NCBI GenBank assembly: GCA_959604475.1
Contig: CAUHBX010000019.1
Location: forward strand, 1 to 9,827
From: an uncultured Eubacteriales bacterium
GTDB taxonomy: Bacteria; Bacillota; Clostridia; Lachnospirales; Anaerotignaceae
DNA length: 9,827 nt
Reading direction: 5' to 3'
In this document: in pieces, positions 1-6,715 of the stretch
How the letters are laid out: each line of letters begins with the position of its first letter
Numbering within the stretch: position 1 is the stretch's first letter
Notes under the pieces: generated by a model
Seen by the model: only the letters and a program-made list of their open reading frames with translations
Databases searched by the model: none
Told to the model about the DNA's origin: nothing
Translations under genes and position numbers: made by a program

Positions 1-1140
1 GATACCACCGCCGAGGAGATAACATCAATAAAAGTTGAGATTTCCTCATTAAATGAGAAAAAACAGTCGCAGCTTAATAATATACAGAGACTTGAGGCGG
101 AGACAGAACAGCTTTTGTCAGATATGTCAAAAATCGAGCTTGAGAAAGTGGAGGCTGAGTCCCAAATAGAGGAAAAGCAAAAGCTTGCCCAAAGGGCGGC
201 CGATATGACGGAAAAAAGCAGAGCCGAAAAGGCAGAGAAAGAGCTGGAACTTTCAAATATAACTGAACAGCGCAGAAATGAAAATGAAAGGCTTATCGAG
301 CAGGAAAATAAAATTAATGAGTGCCGTGAGACTATACTTAAATATAAGAATGAGCTGGTGAGGCTTGAAACAAAGTCGGAGAAAATTTCTGAAGAAAAAA
401 AACGGCTTAATGACGATATGTGGGAAAACTATGAAATAACATATCCCGAAGCGCTGAAATATGAAAGCTCTGAGGAGCAGGCTTCTGAGCTATCAAGAAG
501 AACTAGGGAACTTAAATCACAGATAAAGGCTCTTGGATCCGTAAATGTCAATGCGGTGGAGGAATATAAGGAAACAAAAGAAAGATATGAATTCCTTTCA
601 GGGCAGAAAAATGATATTATAGAAGCTGAGGAAAAGCTAAAAGAGATAATTAACGACCTTTCCGGGCTTATGGAAAAACAGTTCAGGGAAAAGCTTGAGA
701 TAATTTCTGAGAATTTCAATGAGGTCTTTAGGGAGATGTTTGGAGGCGGCAGAGCTTACCTTAAACTTTCGGACGAAGAGGACGTACTTGGTTCGGGTAT
801 TGATATTATAGCACAGCCGCCGGGTAAAAACCTTCAGAACATGATGCTTCTGTCCGGAGGGGAAAGGGCACTGACAGCTATAGCAATCCTTTTTTCCATA
901 CTTAAAATGAAGCCGTCTCCGTTTTGTATTTTGGATGAAATTGAAGCTGCTCTGGACGATGCGAATGTACAGCGGTTTGGAGATTATCTTAAACAGTTTG
1001 CCAAGGGTACACAGTTCATTGTAATTACTCATAGAAAAGGAACGATGGAGTCAGCCGATGTTCTTTACGGTGTTACTATGCAGGAGCAGGGCGTATCAAA
1101 AATTGTATCAGTAAAATTTGATGAGGCAATTAGCCAATAG
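1..1140 (+). CDS. smc: Chromosome segregation protein SMC, C-terminal part (5' end outside window)
   Basis: The reading frame is open from base 1, so this is the last 379 residues of a protein usually near 1,190 residues long. SMC is the ATPase core of bacterial condensin and works with ScpA and ScpB to compact and separate chromosomes. Window residues 1 to about 165 are a charged, Glu/Lys-rich coiled-coil arm. Near residue 171 begins the family-typical LKSQIKALGSVNVNAVEEY stretch, followed by more coiled coil. The C-terminal ATPase lobe carries the ABC signature LSGGER (residues 284-289), Walker B ILDE with D312-E313, the D-loop region EAALDD, and the H-loop ITHRKGT with H344. The Walker A N-terminal lobe and the hinge lie upstream and are not visible. 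The stop codon is 11 bases before ftsY, so the two are very probably cotranscribed. No internal defect is seen. Confidence 0.97.
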   Translation, partial: DTTAEEITSIKVEISSLNEKKQSQLNNIQRLEAETEQLLSDMSKIELEKVEAESQIEEKQKLAQRAADMTEKSRAEKAEKELELSNITEQRRNENERLIEQENKINECRETILKYKNELVRLETKSEKISEEKKRLNDDMWENYEITYPEALKYESSEEQASELSRRTRELKSQIKALGSVNVNAVEEYKETKERYEFLSGQKNDIIEAEEKLKEIINDLSGLMEKQFREKLEIISENFNEVFREMFGGGRAYLKLSDEEDVLGSGIDIIAQPPGKNLQNMMLLSGGERALTAIAILFSILKMKPSPFCILDEIEAALDDANVQRFGDYLKQFAKGTQFIVITHRKGTMESADVLYGVTMQEQGVSKIVSVKFDEAISQ

Positions 1141-1151
1141 GGAGTGAAATT

Positions 1152-2342
1152 ATGGCGTTTTTAGATTTCCTTAAGGGAAAGGAATACAGAGACAATGATG
1201 AAAACAGGGAGGAAACTGTCGAGGAAATTGTTCGTGTAGCTGTTGATGAAATAGAAGAAGAGACTGAAGAAACGGTCAGCGAAGATGTTGTAACTGAGGT
1301 CGTTGAAAATGTAAGGCAGATAGAAAAAGAAGTAAACGATGACGTGGAAAAAGGCATAGGCATCCCGGAGGATGATAACGAAACAGAGGATGAAGTGAGC
1401 CTTGAAGAAGAATCGCAAGAAGGACCTAAAAAAGGTTTTTTTGCGAAGCTTAAGGAAGGCTTGGAAAAGACTAAGAAAAATATCTTTGGCGGAATAGACG
1501 CTGTGCTAGGAGGCTTCACAAAGATAGATGACGACTTGTTTGACGAGCTTGAGGAAAGCCTGATTATGGCGGACCTTGGTGTAGATACAACACTTAAAAT
1601 AATAGAAAATCTTAAAAAAAGGGTTAAAAAAGAACATGCCGAGGACCCTGCACTTATAAAAGGGATGCTTGAGGATGAAATAACAGATATACTTGTAGAG
1701 GGAGCTGAGGAAGAATTTATAATTTCTGCTCCCACGGTAATACTTGTAATTGGAGTTAATGGAGTTGGAAAAACCACAACTATAGGCAAGCTTGCGGCAA
1801 ATTATAAATCTGAGGGAAAAAGTGTTCTGCTTGCTGCTGCTGATACTTTCAGGGCTGCAGCTATAGACCAGCTTAAAATCTGGGGAGAACGCTCTAAGAT
1901 TGATGTTATTTGCCATGAGGAGAATTCAGACCCGGCGGCAGTTGTTTTTGACGCCGTAAATGCAGCCAAGAGCCGTAAAACTGATATTCTCATATGCGAT
2001 ACTGCCGGAAGGCTCCATAACAAAAAGAACCTTATGGAGGAGCTTAAAAAGATAGCCAAGGTAATAAGCCGCGAATATCCGGAGGCAGCTACTGAGGTGT
2101 TCCTCGTTCTGGACGCTACAACAGGACAAAATGCTTTGCAGCAGGCTAAGCTTTTTAATGAGGTTGCTGATATTACAGGGCTTGTTCTTACTAAGCTTGA
2201 CGGTACGGCAAAGGGCGGAATAGTAATTGCAATTAAAAATGAACTTAATATTCCGGTCAGATATATAGGTGTCGGAGAAGGCATTTCAGACCTGCAGGTA
2301 TTTAATCCTGCCGAATTTTCCAAGGCGCTTTTTGAAAAATAA
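1152..2342 (+). CDS. ftsY: Signal recognition particle receptor GTPase FtsY
   Basis: This is a 396-residue SRP receptor. It binds Ffh-ribosome complexes at the inner face of the membrane and drives cotranslational membrane insertion. Residues about 12-92 are a very acidic Glu/Asp-rich A-domain, as in other FtsY proteins, with no membrane segment. The N domain (about 95-185) precedes the G domain, which shows G1 GVNGVGKTTT (201-210), DTFRAAA (231-237), G3 DTAGR (283-287) and G4 TKLDG (347-351) followed by TAKGG. DTFRAAA and TAKGG are the FtsY versions of motifs that read DVYRPAA and DARGG in the Ffh of this same window, which separates the two paralogues. The ATG follows GGGAG with an 8-base gap, and this ribosome binding site overlaps the smc stop. 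The next gene starts 12 bases downstream, so translation is probably coupled along smc-ftsY-HhH. Confidence 0.97.
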   Translation: MAFLDFLKGKEYRDNDENREETVEEIVRVAVDEIEEETEETVSEDVVTEVVENVRQIEKEVNDDVEKGIGIPEDDNETEDEVSLEEESQEGPKKGFFAKLKEGLEKTKKNIFGGIDAVLGGFTKIDDDLFDELEESLIMADLGVDTTLKIIENLKKRVKKEHAEDPALIKGMLEDEITDILVEGAEEEFIISAPTVILVIGVNGVGKTTTIGKLAANYKSEGKSVLLAAADTFRAAAIDQLKIWGERSKIDVICHEENSDPAAVVFDAVNAAKSRKTDILICDTAGRLHNKKNLMEELKKIAKVISREYPEAATEVFLVLDATTGQNALQQAKLFNEVADITGLVLTKLDGTAKGGIVIAIKNELNIPVRYIGVGEGISDLQVFNPAEFSKALFEK

Positions 2343-2354
2343 GGAGATGATATT

Positions 2355-2609
2355 GTGGGAGAACTTTCTAAGCTTCCCAATATAGGAGCTGTAGTTGAGA
2401 AACAGCTTAATGAGGTAGGTATAAATACTTACGATGATTTGAAGGAATTGGGTGCAGAAGAGGCATGGCTGAGAATAAAGGCTGTTGACCCGTCTGCCTG
2501 CATACACCGTCTGCTTGCCTTTGAAGGGGCTGTCAAAGGAATTAAGAAGTCGGAACTGCCTTCGGAAAGGAAGGCTGAATTAAAGGATTTTTATAATAGG
2601 AACAAGTGA
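2355..2609 (+). CDS. Stand-alone TfoX C-terminal-like helix-hairpin-helix protein
   Basis: This is an 84-residue protein starting with GTG, placed 8 bases behind AAGGAG, which itself overlaps the ftsY stop. The sequence LSKLPNIGAVVEKQLNEVGI (residues 4-23) is a helix-hairpin-helix-like start, followed by YDDLKELGAEEAWLRIK and LLAFEGAVKG. This pattern matches the TfoX/Sxy C-terminal domain, where the conserved words are a leading LPNIG-type turn, GI-T-DL--LGA, and ALEGA. The N-terminal TfoX domain found in the competence regulator Sxy is absent, so the whole protein is the C-terminal domain. Such short proteins occur widely in Firmicutes without a known role. The HhH turn suggests nucleic-acid or protein binding, but this is inference. 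It sits tightly behind ftsY and 28 bases ahead of the TauE-like gene, so all three probably share a transcript. Confidence 0.8.
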   Translation: MGELSKLPNIGAVVEKQLNEVGINTYDDLKELGAEEAWLRIKAVDPSACIHRLLAFEGAVKGIKKSELPSERKAELKDFYNRNK

Positions 2610-2637
2610 GCCGTAAATGCGGTGTTAGGGGGACATT

Positions 2638-3399
2638 ATGCAGATTTTTCTTATAATCGCGGCTAACGCGATAATTGGTTTTATAGTGGGAGCGTGTGGA
2701 ATATCGGGCTTTTTGCTTCCAATGTTTTACACAGCTCTTACGGATTTTGCAGTAAACGAGGCTTTGGCCTTGTGCTATTGGGCTTTTATTCTATCTGGAA
2801 TACTCGCAATGGTAGGCTGTAAGGACGGTATATCAAGGGAAAAGGGGACCCTTGGATACCTGTGTATTGCAAGTGCTGTTGGAGCAATATTTGGAGTTAA
2901 GCTAAATTCATTTATAGCGCCTGAAGATGTTAAAAAAATTCTTTACATAGTCGTTCTTCTTGCCGGCATATCAATTTTAGTAACGGAACGAAATAGAAAG
3001 AAAGGACGAAAAAAAGAGGAACGCAGCAAGCTGCTTGACTCAAAAGCCTTTATGTCCTTATTCGGAGTTTTGACGGCTACTGTCTGCTCAATAGGCGGTT
3101 CTGCCGGAAATATATTGGTTGTGCCGCTTCTGACAGTATTTGGCATGGAAGTGCATTCAGCAATGGCGGTTGGGCTGTTTGCCTCTTTGTTTGTATCTGT
3201 TCCAGCCTTTGTAGGATATGTAAGAGGCGTTGAAATTGGAAGCTTAGCTGTGTATATGGTAATTATATTTTTTGCCTATGGCATAGCAACATTCATTGGG
3301 CGTAAGGCATCATCAAAGGTTCCTTCTGTACCGCTGAAAATTGGAGTTGGAATTTTTGCTGTTCTGATTGCCATATATATGCTGTCAACTGTATTTTAA
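2638..3399 (+). CDS. TauE/SafE-family membrane transporter (putative anion/sulfite exporter type)
   Basis: This is a 253-residue, strongly hydrophobic protein with about eight membrane segments (roughly 3-25, 43-61, 73-88, 99-115, 138-165, 172-196, 202-220, 234-252). It has the internal two-fold repeat of the TauE/SafE (former DUF81) family. Each half opens with a glycine-rich segment: IGFIVGACGISGFLLPMF (13-30) and CSIGGSAGNILVVPLL (150-165). Between the halves is a very basic cytosolic-looking loop (about 117-131, RNRKKGRKKEERSK). Family members move small anions such as sulfite, sulfoacetate or other sulfur-containing acids. Substrate cannot be predicted here, because no sulfur-metabolism gene lies nearby. 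The ATG follows AGGGGG by 5 bases, a somewhat short gap. The gene is probably the last in the smc-ftsY transcript, since a strong terminator begins 8 bases after its stop. Confidence 0.85.
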   Translation: MQIFLIIAANAIIGFIVGACGISGFLLPMFYTALTDFAVNEALALCYWAFILSGILAMVGCKDGISREKGTLGYLCIASAVGAIFGVKLNSFIAPEDVKKILYIVVLLAGISILVTERNRKKGRKKEERSKLLDSKAFMSLFGVLTATVCSIGGSAGNILVVPLLTVFGMEVHSAMAVGLFASLFVSVPAFVGYVRGVEIGSLAVYMVIIFFAYGIATFIGRKASSKVPSVPLKIGVGIFAVLIAIYMLSTVF

Positions 3400-3406
3400 G
3401 CGCTAT

Positions 3407-3435
3407 AAAGAGCTGAATGTTTCAGCTCTTTTTCT
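3407..3435 (+). terminator. Intrinsic terminator after the TauE-like gene
   Basis: An 11-bp perfect stem AAAGAGCTGAA (3407-3417) and TTCAGCTCTTT (3421-3431) has a 3-base loop TGT. The real loop may be larger with a 10-bp stem. It is followed by a T-rich tail TTTTCTTTT. The leading A-run makes it potentially active in both directions. It closes the smc-ftsY-HhH-TauE unit. Confidence 0.88.
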
Positions 3436-3660
3436 TTTATTTCAGGAATATTTCACCGGGTTTAAAGTTGTATTACAGTTCGCATATTTAGTAGAAATTT
3501 ATGGTATCATGTGTTATCTTAAGAGAAAGCTTGCGGAACCAATTTAATATGATTTTTAGGTTGTGTTTTAGAGAATTCAAAAAGGAAGGTAATTTTTAAA
3601 GTTTTATTTCAATTGTTATAAAATATAGATTTTAAGAAATTTATAAGTTATTCTAATTAT
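3436..3660 (+). promoter_or_regulatory. Leader region ahead of the SLH-protein gene, with a candidate extended -10 promoter
   Basis: About 225 bases lie between the terminator and the SLH gene's ribosome binding site, very AT-rich and without an ORF worth calling. The best sigma-A-like signal is TG-G-TATCAT (3502-3510), an extended -10. The hexamer 17 bases upstream (GCATAT) is a poor -35. A second AT-rich stretch, TATAAAATATAGAT (3617-3630), could act as a -10 but lacks a good -35 at proper spacing. GGAACC at 3535-3540 resembles an ECF -35 element. A promoter somewhere here is expected because the upstream unit is terminated, but its exact place is uncertain. If the 3502-3510 element is used, the mRNA leader would be about 160 bases. 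Confidence 0.3.
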
Positions 3661-3674
3661 AAGGAGGGATTAAT

Positions 3675-4691
3675 ATGAAAAAAACATATAAGAGAATTTT
3701 AGCCTGTGCTGCGGTACTTTCAATGCTTCCCATAACAGCATTTGGTACACAGTGGTACGATGAAGCTGTAGCTTACTGTACTGAAAAAGGAATAATCTAT
3801 GAAGATTATGACACAGACGGACTTCTTACAAGAGGCGAAATGGCAAAAATGCTTAACAAAGCTGCGAATATAGGGAAATATTACTACATAGATAATCCCT
3901 TCGAAGATTTGGACTTATCAGTCAGCTGGAGCGACGATATAATAAATCTCTACTACGCAGGAATTTATGAAGGAAGTCCATCTGCTGACGGAAAGCTTGA
4001 AGCTAATCCGGAGAATGTACTTACAAGAGAGCAGGCAACAGCATTTATTGTAAGGACATATGGCTTTGAAGACGAGGATAAAGAACTTGATTTTTCTGAT
4101 AAAGTCGATATATCGGATTATGCGATAGGCAATGTCAGTGCGCTTACTGGCAAAGGCGTAATTACCGGTTATGAAGATAATACATTTAAACCTAAAAAAG
4201 AGGTTTCTAAGGTAGAATTTATAACTATGATATATAAAGCTGAAGAAGCGGTGGGAGATAAAATGCCTGAACATCAGCTTAAATCCCAGATTACAGATGA
4301 CAGGTTATCAAAAAATATTAAAGTGGATGTTCTTAACGAAGAAGACATTACACTTAAGAGCGATATAAGGCTTAACTTTATAAGGTTCAGCGAGGAACCC
4401 GGGGCGCTTTATGTATATAATCCTTTTGATTTCCAGCTTGAGAAAAAGGTTAATGGCGAATGGGCCGTAATTAATCCTGATAAGGGCGGTGTAGAGGATA
4501 TCGGATATCAGCTTAAGGCAGACAGCAGCAGCGAGAGAAAAGTAAACCTTGGAGATTTTTTCAATGAGCTTGAAGATGGAGAATACAGGCTTGTTTACAG
4601 CTTTTCAGTTAACGGGGTTGGAATTGAGAAAGGAACCGAGTATTCGGCTGTACAGTTTTCTATAGCTAATTCAAAGGAAGAGGCCGCATGA
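3675..4691 (+). CDS. Secreted cell-wall-anchored protein with three SLH domains and a C-terminal Ig-like domain
   Basis: The protein has 338 residues. The N-terminus has a Lys/Arg-rich start, a hydrophobic core (about 8-22) and a likely signal-peptidase site ITAFG/TQW after residue 24. Three S-layer homology domains follow, at about 27-66, 75-131 and 139-190. The TRAE-type cell-wall-binding tetrads read TRGE (52-55), TREQ (117-120) and SKVE (178-181); the third is degenerate. Such domains normally bind pyruvylated secondary cell-wall polymer. The remainder (about 216-331), with LYVYNPFDFQLEKKVNGEW and later LEDGEYRLVYSFSVNG, resembles the bacterial Ig-like domain found in many Firmicutes surface proteins (Big_14 type; recognised by eye). 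No enzyme motif is seen. The ATG follows an excellent AAGGAGGG (3661-3668) with a 6-base gap, suggesting strong translation. Its stop overlaps the next gene by ATGA. Confidence 0.85.
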   Translation: MKKTYKRILACAAVLSMLPITAFGTQWYDEAVAYCTEKGIIYEDYDTDGLLTRGEMAKMLNKAANIGKYYYIDNPFEDLDLSVSWSDDIINLYYAGIYEGSPSADGKLEANPENVLTREQATAFIVRTYGFEDEDKELDFSDKVDISDYAIGNVSALTGKGVITGYEDNTFKPKKEVSKVEFITMIYKAEEAVGDKMPEHQLKSQITDDRLSKNIKVDVLNEEDITLKSDIRLNFIRFSEEPGALYVYNPFDFQLEKKVNGEWAVINPDKGGVEDIGYQLKADSSSERKVNLGDFFNELEDGEYRLVYSFSVNGVGIEKGTEYSAVQFSIANSKEEAA

Positions 4692-5188
4692 AAAATATTA
4701 TAGTATTAATTCTATGCCTGATATGCCTAACAGGCTGTAAAACTGTATCAGATACTGAAAATGAGTTTAATACAGGTTCTGAAACAACGGTGAATGAGGG
4801 GAATGAGGTCTACGAAATGCTCAAGGAATATATGTGGGATGAGGCAGTGGACACATTTTCTACATACTATGAACTGATAGATTATCGAATTACCAATTAT
4901 AAGGAGACTACCGACGGACAGCTGACTGAGGCACTGTTTAATTATAAGATTATATACAAAAACTTTGATAAAGACCCAGATACTGTAGAGTATATAAGAA
5001 GGGCTAAGGAAACAAATGACCCTAACTATAAAACATACTACAAAGAGTATCTTGAACCTAAAGAAATGAATATGGAAATAAAAGCGGTTGTAGACGAAAA
5101 CGGAGGCATAACCCTTTATACTGACGAAGACCCAACTGTAAAGAGAAAATGGATTGAGTTTGAAATGTCAGACTGTATTTTAAACTAA
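4688..5188 (+). CDS. Putative lipoprotein of unknown function, translationally coupled to the SLH protein
   Basis: This is a 166-residue product with a classic lipoprotein signal. It has a short basic start (MKN), a hydrophobic core IIVLILCLICL, and lipobox LTGC with the lipidated cysteine at residue 17. The mature part begins with a Thr/Asn/Glu-rich linker (about 18-40). A compact, Tyr-, Asp- and Lys-rich domain follows, including NYKIIYKNFDKDPDTVEYI and YYKEYLEPKEMNMEIK. I do not recognise the family, and no catalytic motif is visible. The start ATG overlaps the SLH stop (ATGA), with AAAGGAAGAGG (4673-4683) just upstream, so translational coupling is likely. The pair would place one product on the cell-wall polymer and one on the membrane of the same envelope. 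A strong terminator begins 6 bases after the stop. Confidence 0.8.
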   Translation: MKNIIVLILCLICLTGCKTVSDTENEFNTGSETTVNEGNEVYEMLKEYMWDEAVDTFSTYYELIDYRITNYKETTDGQLTEALFNYKIIYKNFDKDPDTVEYIRRAKETNDPNYKTYYKEYLEPKEMNMEIKAVVDENGGITLYTDEDPTVKRKWIEFEMSDCILN

Positions 5189-5193
5189 TATTT

Positions 5194-5224
5194 AAATCCG
5201 GTGATAAATTCACCGGATTTTTTT
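5194..5224 (+). terminator. Intrinsic terminator after the lipoprotein gene
   Basis: An 11-bp perfect stem AAATCCGGTGA (5194-5204) and TCACCGGATTT (5210-5220) has loop TAAAT. The stem runs into a seven-base T tract (5218-5224). It separates the SLH/lipoprotein unit from the sigma/anti-sigma unit. Confidence 0.93.
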
Positions 5225-5302
5225 GAGGTAAGTGAACCTTATTTAAAGTTATTACAATATATAAGTGAAGGGCAAAACAAAGCGCTGCAGCGGAGGTATT
5301 AC
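5225..5302 (+). promoter_or_regulatory. Promoter/leader interval of the sigma-factor gene, with a GAACC-type -35-like element
   Basis: This 78-base interval between a strong terminator and the sigma gene must hold that unit's promoter unless there is read-through. TACAAT (5253-5258) and TATAAG (5260-5265) are possible -10 hexamers, but neither has a sigma-A -35 at 17 bases. TGAACCTT (5233-5240) resembles the GAAC-type -35 of ECF promoters and would fit autoregulation, though no typical ECF -10 (such as a CGTC-like core) follows at 16-17 bases. The element choice is unresolved. Confidence 0.25.
5291..5296 (+). promoter_or_regulatory. Ribosome binding site that fixes the sigma-factor start
   Basis: CGGAGG lies 6 bases before ATG 5303. 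The longer in-frame start at GTG 5201 would lie inside the preceding terminator hairpin and adds 34 residues with no family resemblance, so ATG 5303 is preferred. Confidence 0.85.
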
Positions 5303-5809
5303 ATGAATACAGAAGAACTATCACGACTTATAGCAGAATATGGCAAGGATATATATAATTTTTGTTTGCATCTTACTATGTCTAAAAATGAGGCCGATGA
5401 CCTGTATCAGGATGTGTTTTTAAAGGTTATGGACAAAATTACGGATTCAGGTAACCCGAAGAGTTTTCTAATGGGGTCTGCCCTTAGGCTTTGGCAGAAC
5501 AAAAGACGAAAAGCTGCATGGAGATTCAGGATTGCACCGCTGGAGGACTTGTCAGAGTATGGAGATTTAGGTACAGTATCGACTCCTGAAAGTGAGTATC
5601 TTATAAAAGAAGAGAAAGAAACAGTGCTTATGGGCGTTAATAGTCTTAAAGAACCGCTTAGAACAGTTATTTTGCTTTATTATTCCGCCGATTTGTGTAT
5701 AGATGAAATAGCAAAAATAATGGGTATACCGGAAGGGACGGTTAAAAGCCGTCTTCATAAAGCCAGAAAGATTTTAAAGGAAAAATTGGAGGCCGATATA
5801 AATGGATAA
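5303..5809 (+). CDS. ECF-type RNA polymerase sigma factor
   Basis: This is a 168-residue sigma-70 family protein of the small extracytoplasmic-function class, having only regions 2 and 4. Region 2 spans about residues 6-72, with YGKDIYNFCLHLTMSKNEADDLYQDVFLKV, where the ADDLYQDVF core contacts RNA polymerase. Next come the -10-recognition part with LRLWQNKRRK and a linker (75-104). Region 4 (about 105-162) follows, with the helix-turn-helix CIDEIAKIMGIPEGTVKSRL and then HKARKILKEKL, which recognises the -35 element. The length fits the ECF family (about 160-200). The gene overlaps the start of the membrane protein at 5802 by 8 bases, the usual arrangement for a sigma factor and its cognate anti-sigma. 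Target promoters cannot be read directly from the sequence; autoregulation is plausible but not shown. Confidence 0.9.
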   Translation: MNTEELSRLIAEYGKDIYNFCLHLTMSKNEADDLYQDVFLKVMDKITDSGNPKSFLMGSALRLWQNKRRKAAWRFRIAPLEDLSEYGDLGTVSTPESEYLIKEEKETVLMGVNSLKEPLRTVILLYYSADLCIDEIAKIMGIPEGTVKSRLHKARKILKEKLEADING

Positions 5810-6707
5810 AAATATAGATAAAATTTTGCGGCAGGCCCTTTCTCCAAATGCTGAGCCCCCAGAAGAACTCAACAATAAAATATTAATGAGAGCAAAGGAG
5901 AATGAAAATATGAAATTACGTAAAAAAAGAATATTCTTGGTTACGGTAGCAGCTGTTATAGCATGTACTGCAACCGCTGTAGCGGCTATAAAATATTTAA
6001 CCCCAAGGGAATTAGCAAAGAGCTTTTCAGATGACTCGCTGGCAACAGCTTTTGAATCCGGCAATGCCGTAGTGGTAAATGAAACTCAGGAGTACGGCGG
6101 GTATAAGGTAACGTTTTTAGGCGTGGTTTCAGGAAACGGCCTTAGTGATTTTGTATCTGAAGCAAATGGAATAAAACTTGAGGACAGAACCTATGCTGTT
6201 ACGGCTATTGAAAATTCCGACGGTACGCCAATGCCGGGAACGAGTGATGATGATTATGGGAAAGTGTCTTTTTTAGTCTCACCGCTTATAAAAGGTTTAA
6301 ATCCTATCCATTTCAACGCATTTACGATGAACGGAGGGTACTCCGATATAGTGAAGGACGGTATACTTTACAGATTGGCTGAATGCGATAATGTGGAAAT
6401 GTTTGCGGACAGAGGAGCATATCTTTGTGTGAGCACTTCAATGTCATATGATATAAACGCTTACAATTATGACGAAAAAACTGGTGATATAACCAGAAAT
6501 AAAAATTATGATGGGTTAAACGCTCTTTTCGAGCTTCCGCTGGATAAGTCCAGAGCAGACAGGGATGCAGCCGATAAATATATCAAAGAAATAAATAGTA
6601 TGTTTGAAGAAGGCAATAATGCTGGGGACGATAACGCTTCAGACGGTGATGATGATTTTATAATTGATGAATATAACGGTGAATTAATTATTAAACAAGC
6701 TGAATAA
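5802..6707 (+). CDS. Putative single-pass membrane anti-sigma factor with a large extracytoplasmic sensor domain
   Basis: The protein has 301 residues. The cytosolic N-terminus (1-43) is short and charged, with DKILRQALSPNAEPPEELNNKILMRAKE, the kind of segment by which clostridial anti-sigmas are thought to hold their sigma. There is no HxxxCxxC zinc motif. One membrane helix follows (about 44-63, IFLVTVAAVIACTATAVAAI) after the basic RKKR. The outer domain (about 64-301) has LTPRELAKSFSDDSLATAFESG, a central region with GGYKVTFLGVV, and later YDINAYNYDEKTGDITRNKNYDG. The C-terminus is Asp/Glu-rich (about 271-290). I cannot assign the outer domain to a named family. The assignment as anti-sigma rests on position (8-base overlap behind the ECF gene), topology and the N-terminus. 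The ribosome binding site is GGAGG (5788-5792), 9 bases before the ATG. An internal ATG (residue 37) also has a strong Shine-Dalgarno. Confidence 0.72.
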   Translation: MDKNIDKILRQALSPNAEPPEELNNKILMRAKENENMKLRKKRIFLVTVAAVIACTATAVAAIKYLTPRELAKSFSDDSLATAFESGNAVVVNETQEYGGYKVTFLGVVSGNGLSDFVSEANGIKLEDRTYAVTAIENSDGTPMPGTSDDDYGKVSFLVSPLIKGLNPIHFNAFTMNGGYSDIVKDGILYRLAECDNVEMFADRGAYLCVSTSMSYDINAYNYDEKTGDITRNKNYDGLNALFELPLDKSRADRDAADKYIKEINSMFEEGNNAGDDNASDGDDDFIIDEYNGELIIKQAE

Positions 6708-6715
6708 ATATATCG

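Noticed and set aside
637..1032. 131-residue ORF on the minus strand
   Set aside because: Lies entirely opposite the conserved SMC ATPase head, with no start signal.
1130..1789. 219-residue serine-rich ORF on the minus strand
   Set aside because: It lies opposite the Glu/Asp-rich start of ftsY; GAA/GAG/GAT codons read backwards give Ser/Phe/Leu runs. No ribosome binding site and no family resemblance.
1802..2380. 192-residue ORF on the minus strand
   Set aside because: Antisense shadow of the conserved FtsY G domain; composition is that of a complement frame.
5201..5302. N-terminal extension of the sigma factor from GTG 5201
   Set aside because: The GTG lies inside the terminator hairpin of the upstream unit, has no ribosome binding site, and the 34 extra residues do not look like sigma region 2. 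ATG 5303 has GGAGG at proper spacing.
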